Below, in pieces: positions 33,596-44,879 of a stretch of 64,000 nucleotides of DNA. The notes under the pieces are model-generated. The model was not told the DNA's origin. It saw only the letters and a list, made by a program, of their open reading frames with translations, and made no database searches. Location: the NCBI RefSeq assembly GCF_037126465.1, contig NC_088206.1, positions 53,114,841-53,178,840 on the forward strand. Reading direction: 5' to 3'. Position 1 is the first letter of the stretch. Every line of letters begins with the position of its first letter. The translations under genes and the position numbers were made by a program. This stretch comes from Ornithodoros turicata (lineage: Eukaryota; Arthropoda; Arachnida; Ixodida; Argasidae).

Positions 33596-34104
33596 CACTC
33601 TTAAAATGAACTTCATCTCACACGCTAAAAACAGAGCCTCACCGCATAGCACGCTGTGCGCCAACCATTGCCGCGAATGATAGGGTTATCGCTTCTGATT
33701 TGAGGGGAGAGGGGAGAGCACGCCTTTTTGTGGCAATCTGGATATATTGCACTTGCCACAAAAAAGCCGTATGCCTTTTTGTGGCCTTCCTCTCTCCTCG
33801 AATCAAAAGCGATAACCGTATCGTTCGCGGCAGTGATTGGCACACTACGTACTATGCGGTGAAGTTCTGTTTTCAGAGTGCATAGCACGCTCCTAACCAA
33901 CCATAAGCCCGATTGACATCGTTCTCCCTCCCGATTGGTTAAAAACGGGAGGCGTACGCCTTTTTGTGACACTTATGCAGTTATGATAATTTCACAAAAA
34001 GGCGTATGCCCCGTGCTTTCCAAGAATCAGGTACGATAACGGTATCATTCTGGGCCATGGTTGGCCATCAGCCCGCTATGAAATGAAGTTCATTTTTAAG
34101 AGTG
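33596..34104. mobile_element. Palindromic MITE, family B (copy B2), with nested family A copy
   Basis: Outer ends CACTCTTAAAATGAACTTCA and its complement lie between TA dinucleotides (33594-33595, 34105-34106). The left arm is broken after about 25 bp by a complete family A MITE and then resumes (CATAGCACGCTCCTAACCAA). The remainder shows the usual B arms (AACGGGAGGCGTACGCC, TTTTTGTGACACTTATG). Confidence 0.85.
33621..33880. mobile_element. Palindromic MITE, family A (copy A2), nested in B2
   Basis: Family A arms (CCTCACCGCATAGCACGCTG, GCGCCAACCATTGCCGCGAA, GTTATCGCTTCTGATT) are followed by diverged inner copies of TTTTTGTGGC. It is flanked on both sides by CA rather than TA, so the duplicated dinucleotide is not strictly TA. 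Confidence 0.82.
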
Positions 34105-34169
34105 TAGATCTTAACTTTCTGCCGTCATAATTCTTTTATCTGTTATCACATCATCTCATCTCATCCTGG

Positions 34170-34262
34170 CTAAAGACGTGACGCAGCACACATAAGTGAG
34201 GCCAACAACGGCAAGCCGGTTTTCGTCACCACCACCACCTTGTGGCCGACGGCAAGCAATTT
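34170..34262 (+). mobile_element. Degraded SINE 3' fragment
   Basis: GACGTGACGCAGCACACATA, GTGAGGCCAACAACGGCAAG and a short (ACC)n tail match the SINE 3' portion with many changes. Confidence 0.5.
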
Positions 34263-34280
34263 CATCACCACAAACGCCTA

Positions 34281-34775
34281 CGCTCTTAAAAAAGAATTTC
34301 ACCACATAGCGCGCTCCTAGCCAGCCATAATATCGAACGATATCGTTATCTGCCCTGATTTGTTGAAAACGGGAGGCGTACGCCTTTTTTGTGACACTTA
34401 TGCTGTTCATAATTGTCACAAAAAACACGTACGCCCCCCGTTTTCAACAAACCAGGGGGCTTAATCGTTTCATCGTCGTTACGGTCGTTACAAGCTAACG
34501 AGTGGCGGGAAATTAAAAAAGGCGGACGGGAAATTTAAAAAGGTGGGCACGTGATAAAACACGTGCACGGCGCTCTTCGCGCGATACGTGAAGGCCGTGG
34601 TATACGTCAAGCGCAATGTGTCACGTGCCCACCTTTTTGAATTTCCCGCCACTCGTTAGCTTGTAACGACCGTAACGACGATGAAGCGATTAAGCCCCCA
34701 GGGCAGATAACGATATCGTTCGAGGTGACGGTTTGCTAGGAGCGTGCTATGCGCTGAAGTTCATTTCTAAGAGTG
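34281..34775. mobile_element. Palindromic MITE, family B (copy B3), with nested family C copy
   Basis: The left end CGCTCTTAAAAAAGAATTTC and right end TTCATTTCTAAGAGTG bracket typical B arms (GATATCGTTATCTGCCCTGA, GAAAACGGGAGGCGTACGCC). The right arm is split within CAGGGCAGATAACG by a second palindromic element (34456-34698). Confidence 0.85.
34456..34698. mobile_element. Palindromic MITE, family C, nested in B3
   Basis: About 243 bp. TIRs GGGCTTAATCGTTTCATCGT and complement; arms continue with TACGGTCGTTACAAGCTAAC, GAGTGGCGGGAAATT and GGTGGGCACGTG around a GC-rich loop. CCAGG(G) is present on both sides, a probable 5-6 bp duplication unlike the TA of families A and B. It belongs to an unrelated, unclassified family. 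Confidence 0.82.
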
Positions 34776-36731
34776 TGTTGTGACAATTAGCATCAGTGCA
34801 CTTCATTAGTGCCACGAAAAGGTGTACTCTTCCCGTTTTCTGTTTCAAGAGTGCATCACTGTTCTATTTTAAAAGCGTAATAAAGAGTACATGACACAAA
34901 ACGATAACCAAAACAAGCAAAGAGAAACGAGAAAAAAAAACGTCCAACGAAGAGGACGAAATGTGCACGCTCTGAACGAGGGTGGCTGCGCAGATAATGC
35001 TAGCAAGTTTCAATTCAGCACGTCGCGGCGTGGAACAGTCCGAACGAATGAATTTCCTTAGAGTCATATTGCGTGATTAATTTTATTTAAAAGGAGGGTA
35101 TAACATCTCTTCACGCATTAGAAGAGCAAGGAGAGTCAGGGAAAGGAACGTCAGGCGGACTGTCGCGGTGTGTACTTTCTTCGAAGCATCACTATTGAAC
35201 CCGCTGTGTCTCACCACCACTCTGGGCAGGTCTAAGCCTCGAAGAATGAGATGGGCGTCGTCAACACACGCTGGGTGACCCCAGGCGACCTCTGGATGCA
35301 TCATGCGACCTTAGGTCACGTCTTCTGGCGCTACGCGTCGTCTGTCCAAGTTCCGTCCAGGGATCTCGGTACTACTTCCGTTTCGTCAACAGTTCCCGGG
35401 CCTTGTCTGGCTGCAGAGGAGAGGGAGGGGAGTTGTAACTCTTGACCTATATTTCCAGTTACCCTTTTTCGTACGTGGAAGAGGTGTGTCGGTATGTGGC
35501 ACGTTCAGGGTGACGGTTTCCGCAAAACAACACATATGGTGGAAACGTTCGGTTTCCCGAGTCCACGATCTTGAGCAATAGCCGTGTCTGCCGGCGAGGA
35601 GTTATTTTCGGAAGCGCTCAACTTCAGCTTGTGTAAGGTCAAATTACTATTGAGCTACTTGAGATTCCAACCGTTTCTTCCGTAACGGGTTCTCTAGAAG
35701 AGCTATTGCGCGGAATATAGGCAGCTATTCCGTAACCCAAAGTTAAAAAAAGGTTCAATAATGGTTTCATATTCGAATTTCAAGGAGCTCAAAACAGGTA
35801 CCTTTAAATAAATATTTTAAGTTCTATTCATTTGCTCGCTACATATGTGCAACATGACGGTTTCTGTTTTTCGTCTCGTCGTCTGGGCGTCATCAGGAAG
35901 TAGGTAGAGGTTTGCGCCTACTTATGTAGTATACGCACCAACTTCCATGCTATATGCTATTCCATGGTATGCGCTCGACAACTGCAAGTACACTACAAGT
36001 GGAATCGCTGTTTTCTGTTTTCACCCTTATCTTGCTGCTTTTACGGAGCCCTCTATTGTTCGTCTTCATCAAGGCCAACAGACGTGTCCCTTCTTTTTCT
36101 CTTCTTGTTTTTTTATCAGCATTAAACATATCCCCCCTTGCGCACAATGCACAAACCAGCTTCGATTGAGCTTCGCGTATCTTTTCCCGGCCATTATTGT
36201 TCGCACTCAATCTATAGGCTTTCCTATCAAACCTGCACTGTTGTCGCTAAAACCTTGGAACAATAATCTCTTCGCAATGGATGTCGTAGGGATTGAAACA
36301 CGAAGCACGTCGTTTCTCTGCTTGCAATGTCAATTTACCGTCTACTATCTTCTTCTAGCTTTGCGCCGTGTATTGCATTGGAATTGTTAACATTCAGGAG
36401 CGCTCGTCGATTGTTCTAGGCGCTGTGGAACCCTTGTCATCCGTAGTCGCTTCTCCGATCGGAATATATTTAAGATAGTTATATATACCTACAAGCATAT
36501 ACATATCCGTATACGTCATCTACATCGAGCAATTAGTCGAAAACAATAACCGTGAAACGATAACAATGGCAAGAACTTTGAGTGAACGGAAAAGGTCTCT
36601 ATATGTACACTGCAAAAACAGAACTTGACCTCAGGACCAAAGCTCATAACCAGGGCCCAGGAGTTCATGCAAAATCAACATTCAATTTTAAATGCGTTCT
36701 AACGGATATCCTAACGTTTCTCCACACATTG
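34776..36731. other. Non-coding region, no recognised gene
   Basis: At about 36060-36135 a CTTCTTTTTCTC, poly-T, ATTAAACATATCCCCCC series resembles a LINE 3' tail. The rest shows no domain, RNA gene or clear repeat. Confidence 0.35.
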
Positions 36732-37343
36732 CTAATGACTAGAGATGGGACGAATCCAGAATTTTTCGAATCCGAATCCGAATCCAAGGAAGGTTCTACG
36801 AATCCACGAATCTTATACGAATCTCGAATCCTTTTTTTAAAAAGAGATTTAAAAGACCGAAAAAACAAAACACTTCTTGTGAAAAGTGTTTTGAAGCAGA
36901 ATATGATACATTTGTTTAACGAAAAACAAATTAAATAATGCTTCAGTCTCAGGAGAAAATATAGCCATATAGTTCTTAACCGCAATTTATTTAACATGTT
37001 GTTCATCGACTACAAGAAACGCATTAATTCTCGAGTCTGAATCATTTCCATAAAACTATGCAACAATCAAAAGCAAAACCAGGTTACTTTTAAACTTGCA
37101 ATCTAACAGTTCCTGTCTAAACTCAGTCCAGAGAAATGTAAACAAACAAACAAGAAAACACCTGTCGGCCAATGAGGCTTTCGGCGGACACCGGAGGCGC
37201 CAATTTGATAAAAGAAACAAACAAACGTGGTTGGTGGATTCGAAAGATTGGATTCGCCGTTTTGTGCACTGGGCTTCGGATTCGGGAATCTCGAATCCCT
37301 GCCTAGGATTCGCGGATTCGGTTGGCACATCCCTACTAATGAC
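36732..37343. mobile_element. hAT-type non-autonomous element with 8-bp target duplication
   Basis: CTAATGAC at 36732-36739 and again at 37336-37343 frames a 596-bp element. Its ends are TAGAGATGGGACGAATCC and, inverted, TAGGGATGTGCCAACCGAATCC. Subterminal GAATCC/GGATTC repeats are dense at both ends. An 8-bp duplication with TAGGGATG-like TIRs is the hAT signature. The AT-rich middle has no transposase. Confidence 0.92.
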
Positions 37344-37531
37344 AACGACACAATTTTACAATGTTTCGTGTATCATATAGTTGCATATTTCGGCATATTT
37401 CTCCCGATAGCCATATAATATGACGCTTGCATATAGCGTCATACTGCGGGGCCATTACAACCATATTTTAACATTTGCCGTTCCCTTTATTTCGCCAGTG
37501 CTAAAGTTATTTAAAACGGGAGGTCATCGCT

Positions 37532-37865
37532 GATGGACTGACGACAACGACAGCTGGGCCTAAAACCTGCATCCGCAGTCGCGTGCTTGCCTTTAACGTA
37601 CTCGAGCGTTAGCTCTTCATCCTGACGAGCATCAAGAGCTCACAGGAGTGCCTCGTAGGTCTCATTCAGACCACTAAGGAGAAAAGTAGCTACCTGGAAA
37701 TCTGTAGGAATATGCACTTCGGGAACTACTTTATTGCTTCAGACAAGGAACGACGTTGGACTATCCGTAGGTGGTTGTCGAGGGGGCACGATGGACTGAC
37801 GACAACGACAGCTGGGCCTAAAACCCCCCACCCGCACTCACGTGCTTGCGCACGTACACTATGCT
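37532..37865. repeat. Pair of ~70-bp direct repeats
   Basis: GATGGACTGACGACAACGAC followed by AGCTGGGCCTAAAACC and a GTGCTTGC-containing block begins at 37532 and again at 37790. The copies are 258 bp apart and diverge at their ends. Confidence 0.7.
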
Positions 37866-37930
37866 TATTAGTAAAGTACAGTCTCCTCCATGTTGGTTTC
37901 CGTAGAACCCTTCCCGGCTCTTATGCAAGT

Positions 37931-38275
37931 TAACGTGTATTCACACGAGCGACATTCCCTCAGAAGCGGAAGATGCGAAAAGCGTTGTAGCTTTCTGCTG
38001 TCACGTGAGCGCGAGCACTCAACGTCGTGTCTTCACGTACACTGCTAACCGTGGAGAATATCCTGCTGCACAGCCACAAGATATTCCGTAGCAGACAACA
38101 GGAAAACACGCTGACGGTGTCGTCTGCTAAATGCGCTGTACGCCACTCCCGATATTCCGCACCGTGTGAATGCTGAACATAACACGAGACGGAACTTCGG
38201 CTCTGTAAGCAGGTTTTCGCCTTGTCTTACACTAGAATATTCCGTGGGGATGTCGCTCGTGTGAATACCCGGTAA
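37931..38275. mobile_element. PIF/Harbinger-like MITE with TAA target duplication
   Basis: A 339-bp element (37934-38272) lies between TAA trinucleotides. TIRs are CGTGTATTCACACGAGCGAC and, inverted, CCGGGTATTCACACGAGCGA. GAATATTCCG/GATATTCCG blocks are repeated inside. A 3-bp TWA duplication is typical of PIF/Harbinger elements. Non-coding. Confidence 0.85.
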
Positions 38276-38519
38276 TGTAAGTTTCGTTTTCGTTTAATCT
38301 TTCATTTAGTAATGAATCGCTGCGTCGCTGTGACACGTTGCCCCCTCTCTTCTGCATAGCCAAAGAGGTCCACATCGCATGATACTTCCAGCGAGTTCCA
38401 AGGCCTGAATAAACTTTTCTTTGTTGTTTCTTTATTGATACGTTTCCGACTTTAGAGAGTTTTAGTACATCGTACTCTCATCTCTGCGTACGTAAGGGAT
38501 AGCGTACGATGTACTTGTG

Positions 38520-40922
38520 GCGGACCGTGGACGACAACTACGACGCGCCTGTGCTGCCGCGCGCTACTGCGTCTGGCAGCCAGGTCTACCGGCGCCGTCC
38601 CAGCGTGAGGCCACGTCCATCTGCCCGCTGGGACATTCCATCATCGCCGGTCAGGACTCATGTAGAGGAACACCATTATTGAACCCAGCTCAGTGACTTT
38701 GGCATTGTAATCAATGCCGCTAAGTCCGAATTCGGGGTAGAGCGGCTCGAATTCCTTGGCCACCTTATTACGAGCACCGGTATCACCTCACTACCAGCCA
38801 AGGTCCAAGCCATCCGAGACTTTCCCCAGCCGCCTTTGGCACGCAAGCATCGGGAATTTCTCGGCCTTGTCAACTTTTATCGTCGGTTCATACCCGGCTG
38901 CGCATCAACTCTTCAGCCTTTAGAGGCTTTACTTGCCTCAGCCAAGAGTCGCTCTGCCGCCCTCAACTGGCCGCAGTCCGCCATCGACGCATTTGCCAAG
39001 ATTAAGCTCGCCACCTGGCGCACGCCACTCTTCTGGCGCATCCGCGACCCGACGCGCGCACTGTCCTCATGGTAGATGCGTCAGCCTCGGCCGTCAGCGC
39101 TGTCCTGCAGCAGCAAGTTTCCAACCAATGGCAGCCCCATCTTTCTTTTCGCGCAAGCTCAAGAACAGGGAGGTGCGCTATAGCACGTTTTCACGTGAAC
39201 TCTTCGCTGTCTTCCTAGCCGTGAAGCACTTTCGCCATTTTCTCGAGGGTCGGCCCTTCACCATCTACACCGATCACAAACCGCTGACCTACGCCTTCGT
39301 ATCATCCAGCACCAACTACACCAGTCGGGAAATCCGCCAACTCTTTTATTTCTGAGTTCTCTACTGATATCAGACACATCAGCGGCACGAACAATACTGT
39401 AGCGGATACCCTCAGCCGTATCAACGCCTTGTCACGAGACCTGCGTCTTGCCCCCTACAACCGTTTCTCCCTCGAAGTGTTGGCCAATCAGACGAAGAAT
39501 TGGCCACGCTCCGTGCGGATGCCAATTCGGCGCTCCGTTTTGAGGACCTGCTGCTCCCAGGAGCCACATCGACTGTCGTTTGTGACACCTCTCTTGGCAA
39601 CCCTCGGCCTTTCGTGCCGGTCACTCTCCGGCGGCAAGTTTTCAACACCCTCCATGCGTTGTCTCATCCTGGCATACGGGCAACGCAAAAGTTTATCGCC
39701 TCGCGCTACGTCTGGCCTCGCATGCACGCCCAGATCAAGCAGTGGACACGTTCCTGCTTGCGCTGCCAACGGGCCAAAATACACCGCCACACTTCTGCAG
39801 CTGTCGCAAGTTTCCTTCCGCCGGATCAACGTTTTGACAAGGTGCACCTCGACATCGTGGTCCATTTACCGCCTTCGCACGGCCACCGCTACCTGCTTAC
39901 TGTCATTGACAAGTTCACGAGATGGCCTGAAGTCGCTCCTATTCCTGACATCACCGCCGGCACTGTCTCCGCTGCCTTCGTATCGACGTGGGTGTCCCGT
40001 TTCGGGGTCCCCTCCATCGTAACTACTGGCCGGGGAAGGCAGTTTGAATCGTCCATAATTTGCCGCCCTCACTGCGCTCCTTGGCACCCACCGCACTCGC
40101 ACAACCGCCTACCACCTCGCATCCAACGGCCTGGTGGAGCGTTTTCATCGTCACCTTAAAGCCGCCTTGAGAGCCCACTCCAACCCCTCAGCCTGGACTG
40201 AAGCCTTGCCAGTCATCCTTCTCGGCCTCCGGTCTGTCTTCAAGTCTGACTTGGGATGCACTACCGCGCAGCTGGTGTACGGCACGACCCTTCGCCTTCC
40301 GTCGAGTTCTTCGCGCCTGCGTCCGCCAACACCGTCCCCGACCCCACAGACTACGTTTCTCGGCCGCGAGCCATCTTCGCCGACCTGCGTCTACAGCTCT
40401 GGTGGTCTACGTTCATCGGGACCTGCTCACGTGCACGCACGTTTTGTGCGTATTGACGCTGTACGCAAGCCCCTTCAACCGCCCTACAATGGACCCTACC
40501 CCGTCAGCAGCCGTACACCGAAGCACTTCACGCTGCGCATCAACGGGAACGACGACCAAGCTTCTATTGACCGGCTCAAGCCGGCTTACATGGAAGCCTT
40601 CCCGCAGCCAGGCTGCACCATTTCTCAGCCCGCAGTGCCTGGCAGTCCCTGCCCTACGGCCTCCGCCAGCCAACTCCCACCACGCCGCCAGGTGTCCTGG
40701 GCGCCGGTATTCTGCACGCACCATTCATGAACTTCGCCCTTTCACTAGGAGGAGGGCAGCTGTAGCGGTTCCAGCACCATCACCATGCAGCGCCATCGCT
40801 ATCCTCTCGTGCCGAGCCGATGCCGGCGCGATCTCCGCTGGAATAAAATCTTCTTGACTATCACGCAATATGAAGGTTGTCTCGCCTGTTTCCTTCATAC
40901 TGTTTTTCTGGCTGCGCTACCA
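38520..40922 (+). pseudogene. Degraded Ty3/gypsy retrotransposon (RT C-terminus to integrase, 3' LTR)
   Basis: The plus-strand remnant opens with about 150 bp of GC-rich, gag-like sequence. It then jumps into the RT C-terminus (LEFLGHLITSTGI, REFLGLVNFYRRFIPG; 38745-38905), RNase H (FTIYTDHKPLTYAF; about 39260), integrase zinc domain (HPGIRATQKFIASRYVWPRM, CLRCQRAK) and core (HLDIVVHLPPSHGHRY, HLASNGLVERFHRHLKAALR). Several frameshifts and stops break it. The residue normally aspartate before NG in the core is altered (TTGRGRQF), so the integrase is dead. A purine tract (AGGAGGAGGGCAGC) precedes the 3' LTR. No 5' LTR was found; the 5' half is deleted. Confidence 0.88.
40761..40922 (+). repeat. 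3' LTR of the degraded Ty3/gypsy copy
   Basis: It starts TGTAGCGG right after the polypurine tract and ends GCGCTACCA, so the ends are short inverted repeats of the TG...CA type. It contains AATAAAATC at about 40841 as a likely polyadenylation signal. No second copy is seen in the window. Confidence 0.75.
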
Positions 40923-41006
40923 GTGTAGGACGTATGGGTAGCGTATAGTCCTCAGTCTACTTTTGCTCAACGATCCATTTGCGAGGGACGCCGTTGTCCC
41001 GAGGTA

Positions 41007-42192
41007 TATACAGGGTTTTTCCTTTTATCTGCAACAAATTTTCATAAACAGGGGAGTTGCCTCAGGACGCTTTTACTTTCGCCATTGGATTGCTGGACGA
41101 GGTTGCTACTTGGAAACTGCACTTATTCTCAATTAGGGGACTAATTAATAGATATTCTAATCAACTTTTTAATCATATTCACTTTAGGGAGCACATTGCA
41201 ATTCTGATATTAAAGCCTGATCTTTACGTGATGCGCTCGAACCACTGACGAAGCACGAAAGTAATCGTAGCGCGCGCCACAGACTCAGCTGTGCCGTCTG
41301 TTGCGCACCTCAAGTCGTCGGCAAAAGAGCGACGGTGACGTCAATATCTCCGCCCTCACTTAGCGTCACAGAAAAACGTAATGTTTTACGATCTTTGTTT
41401 TGTTTTGTTTTTCTATTTTTCTGCAAAGAGCTTTGCGCATCACCAGTACATATCAGCGCTTGTCGTACCGGGGAATGGCAAGAGCTGTGTTCGGCCAGTC
41501 AGGCACGCTCTTAGAAATGAACTTCACCGCACAGCACGCTCTTAGCCAACCATCATCTCGAATGATATCGTTATATGCCCTGATTTGTTGAAAACGGGAG
41601 GCGTACGCCTTCCGTTTTCAACAAATCAAGGTAGATAATATCATTCGAGATGATGGTTGGTTAGGAGCGTGCTATGCGGTGAAGTTCATTTTTAAGAGCG
41701 CAGGATGAAATGCCTGATACTGCAAGCGACTGCGAACACATGATGGTACGAAAGGAAGGAAGAAGAGAAACAAAACATAGGTCGTGAAACATACCACGAT
41801 AAGGGTTTGCCAACATCGCGTATGACGTTTTTTTGTGACGTTAAGTGAGGGCGGAAATATCGACGTCACCGTCGCTCTTTTGGCGATCGCTTTCTGTTTC
41901 CAGCGGACGGCCGAGGTGAAATACTTGGGTCTATAGCATGCGCTGAGATTACTTTAGTGCTTCATCAGTGGTTCGAGCGGATCATGTGGTAATCAGGCTT
42001 TAATATTGCAATTGCCATGTGCTCCCTAAAGTCAATAATTAAAAAGTTTATTAGGATACTCCCTTACTCCCTTAAGAAAAAAGGTTTCCTAATAGCAGCC
42101 CCGTCGTGTAATCCGATAACAAAAGTAAAACCGCCTTAAAGCAACTCCCCTTTTTATGAAAATTTGTAGCAGATAAAACGAAGCACCCTATA
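41007..42192. mobile_element. Long-TIR DNA element (TIR about 370 bp) with nested MITE B4
   Basis: The left end TACAGGGTTTTTCCTTTTATC and right end (inverted) TATAGGGTGCTTCGTTTTATC begin inverted arms that stay alignable for about 370 bp (GGGAGCACATTGCAATTCTG with its counterpart, CGGTGACGTCAATATCTCC with its counterpart). The central loop carries MITE B4. TA or TATA flanks both ends. No transposase frame. The CAGGGTG-type end resembles the element at 44564-48281. Confidence 0.75.
41505..41700. mobile_element. Palindromic MITE, family B (copy B4), loop deleted
   Basis: CGCTCTTAGAAATGAACTTC and its complement end two arms. The loop is lost, so GGGAGGCGTACGCCTTCCG joins the arms directly. Flanked by CA on both sides. 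Confidence 0.85.
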
Positions 42193-42243
42193 ATTGCCAG
42201 CCTTGCACTAGCGAACTCCTAAAGTGGGCTAACCGATCGTCTA

Positions 42244-42495
42244 CACTCTCACAGCAGAACTTCTCTGCATCTCGCCTTTTTGTGGCATCTTGGACAAAAG
42301 TTAATTTTCACAGGAAGGCGTACGCCTCGCACTCCTCAAATAAAAAACGATAATGTCACTCTTGATGTCCTACTTGATGTCACAAAAAGGCGCACGTCCC
42401 GCACTTTGCGTAAATCAGGATGCCAAAGGTATCATTTTGTGCAACCGTTTAGCCGTGCTTGGAGCGTGTTATATGGTGAAGTTCTGCTTCAAGAG
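42244..42495. mobile_element. Degraded palindromic MITE (A/B type)
   Basis: CACTCTCACAGCAGAACTTC at the left and GAAGTTCTGCTTCAAGAGT at the right, with GGCGTACGCC and TTTTTGTGGC inside. The arms have many differences and the copy is old. Confidence 0.65.
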
Positions 42496-42528
42496 TACCA
42501 GCCCGGAAAGAATATCAGAATTTCATCA

Positions 42529-43969
42529 TCAAATGATTGTCGTGCGCATTGTACTCGCATAACATTTTGAATCGATAGACCAAAACTTCATATTTTTATA
42601 ACCCATTAACATTACGCATCCGGGGCCATAGGAGCAGGCCACGAACACTCCAAGAACAAGCACCGAGAACACCCGGGGTACCCACAGACCGAAGGACCGA
42701 CCTACAACATAAGACAGCAATGAAATAACATTCAGAATACCCAAGTAGATCAGCTGTCTGCGCAGCATCCCAGTTTCGCTCTTTCCTCTATTGTCCTTGG
42801 AGCGACCTCATTTGACCCTCAACCATATGGAGCACACAAGGCCACATTTCAAGGTTGAGGCGCACGTAGTTTATTCTGGGGACCCATGCCTGTATACGAG
42901 TACACCCTTGTTGCTGCCTTGTGGGTGGACAGACACTTGGTCACGTGGTTTCGACAAACTTTGCTCTCTGGAGCGCAGGCCCAACGGACGCAAGGTTATC
43001 AATGGATGGCTTACCTAAAGCACATGCTGGAGTCTTCTCTAGTGATAAACCACGCAGCATTTGCCCGACAAAAACACTGAAAGAATAGGCAACCGTCCAC
43101 CAGCATATAAAAGCAGGAAACGACGAGGGCCAACACAAGACCGTAAATGTGTACATATCGTGTAATTCCCGTGGTGTGCCAATCATGGACTTGTAGTTAT
43201 GTGTTTGAAAAGTACTGCACTGCACAAGTAGCTTTGAAGCAACTGAACCTGCAAGCCGTGGAAAACTACCATAAGCGAGATAGAGTTTTACAAATTTTAC
43301 AATTGCGCTCCTCTGATACCACGCCTTTCGTCTGTAACATTCGCTGCACAGCAAAGACTCAAGACACCTCGGTATGTCGCTAGTCGCTACAGTATACGCT
43401 CACTGCAACTACTCCTAAATCATTTTCAGCGATTCCAAAGGCGGCCTTATAGCGCTTCGCATAGTGAATGAAACAGGCTGTCTCTCACTTGTCGTCCAGG
43501 ATCTCACAGCAGCTCTCGAAAAAGGGCACAACGTCCGGCAGTAGGTACCGAGGCGCATCGACATCTGTGGCGAAGAAAACGACTATATAGGATTTGACAC
43601 TCTGCAGGGTTAGACGCGAAGCATGTGCTAGGTCAGGTGTCGTGCGAAGTCGCATGATTAAACAGTCTGTTTTAAATAGAGGAGGGAGATGTCAACGAAG
43701 GCACGGGGAAGGCCAATGCGAACCCAAGGAACTTTCAACTCGGTTGGTGCCGAACAAACCATCAAGACGTTGGCATCGATCCTGACACGGTGTTCCTTCC
43801 TTATGTAGCGCCGTGTGTAATCGAACGTGATGACGCCGATGTTCCATAGCATAGACCTGAAGCCTGAACTCTCGTACCGATTACTTTCGGAGACGCCCAG
43901 ACCGCTGGAATCCCTCCTCTGGTAGAGGTTCCCTTGACCGGACTTGTTGCATCGTATTAGGATATGCAT
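42529..43969 (-). other. Unassigned membrane-protein-like open frames (possible gene remnant)
   Basis: Three minus-strand frames look more protein-like than background: 43969-43658 (contains SMLWNIGVITFDYTRRYIRK), 43354-42941 (hydrophobic run TVLCWPSSFPAFICWWTVAY) and 42768-42529 (two hydrophobic runs, QLIYLGILNVISLLSYVVG and VFSVLVLGVFVACSY). Acceptor-like CTTGCAG/GTT and donor-like TTTAG/GTAAGC flank part of the middle one, but another frame across the same exon is also hydrophobic. I do not recognise the family. A multi-exon receptor or transporter fragment is possible, as is chance. Confidence 0.2.
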
Positions 43970-43986
43970 CGCCCCTCAGTTACGTA

Positions 43987-44330
43987 CACTGTTAGAAAAA
44001 AAATCTAGAAATAAGGTATAATAATGGGCTATTATACCTCTTTTATACCTTCTGCTTCACACCTATACCTTTGGATGGTATAGAAAAGCTACGAAGTGCC
44101 GATTTATACCTCCAACCCTGCACAAAGGTATAAAGCAGGGCTAACGTAGCACATTTATACCTCATCACCACGCGTCTATACTCGGTATAGATCGTAGGAG
44201 GTACAGATCACCGAGGCTATACCTCCTACGGTATAGGTGAGGCTCCTTATACCTTCAGCATTTTTATATTCGCTTATGCTTTTTTTATTGTTGATGTTAT
44301 ACCTTTACGTCTAATGAGTATAACAGCTGC
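43987..44330. mobile_element. Truncated copy of the AGGTATA-rich MITE
   Basis: It begins TA then CACTGTTAGAAAAAA, matching the right end of the element at 28181-29186 in inverse orientation. It continues with TTATACCTCTTTTATACC, CTTCTGCTTCA and related blocks that are the reverse complement of 29000-29160. The far end is not identifiable. Confidence 0.7.
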
Positions 44331-44879
44331 AGGCCATTCGCCTGTTTCATAATTTCACCTGTTTCATATCCTCACCAAGCTTTAGTACGCAACAGAGACA
44401 GATTAGCCAAAAGCGAGTAACATAACAAGAATTAGCCGAGGCAGGTCACAAACATGGACGACACAAACATGTTTGTTTCATTTAATTTGTTTGGTTTAAG
44501 CGAGTAACAGTTTCATATCTTCCCACATTGGTGTGCAAGCTAGCCGGACATGATTCAACTGTACAGGGTGTTTCAAAAAACGTGTCATTCGGACTTTTTA
44601 AAAAAACGGGACGACGGTAAGATACGGGGTAAACGGCATTTGTGTGGCAACTGAATTTGCCACCTTGTAAAAATATTTTCATTTAATTTTAGTTAAAAGA
44701 AATTGAATTTCTTTAATTGAACTTCAAAATTTCCCAAGTCAACGTAACGTTTTTTTGTTTTTTTTTACAGGATTTGAGAGCCCGGAGCGAACCACCACCG
44801 GAAATCTGCTCGATATTGCAAATGGAACTGCCAAAAATAAGTCCCGAAATTGAGGCTTCAAAGTTTCGGGTATTCAACG

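Noticed and set aside
33625..33972. Open frames within palindromic MITEs (also 34156-34428, 41672-41869, 51526-51838)
   Set aside because: They read the same arm in different frames and orientations. Peptides such as MVGAQRAMR are products of the repeat.
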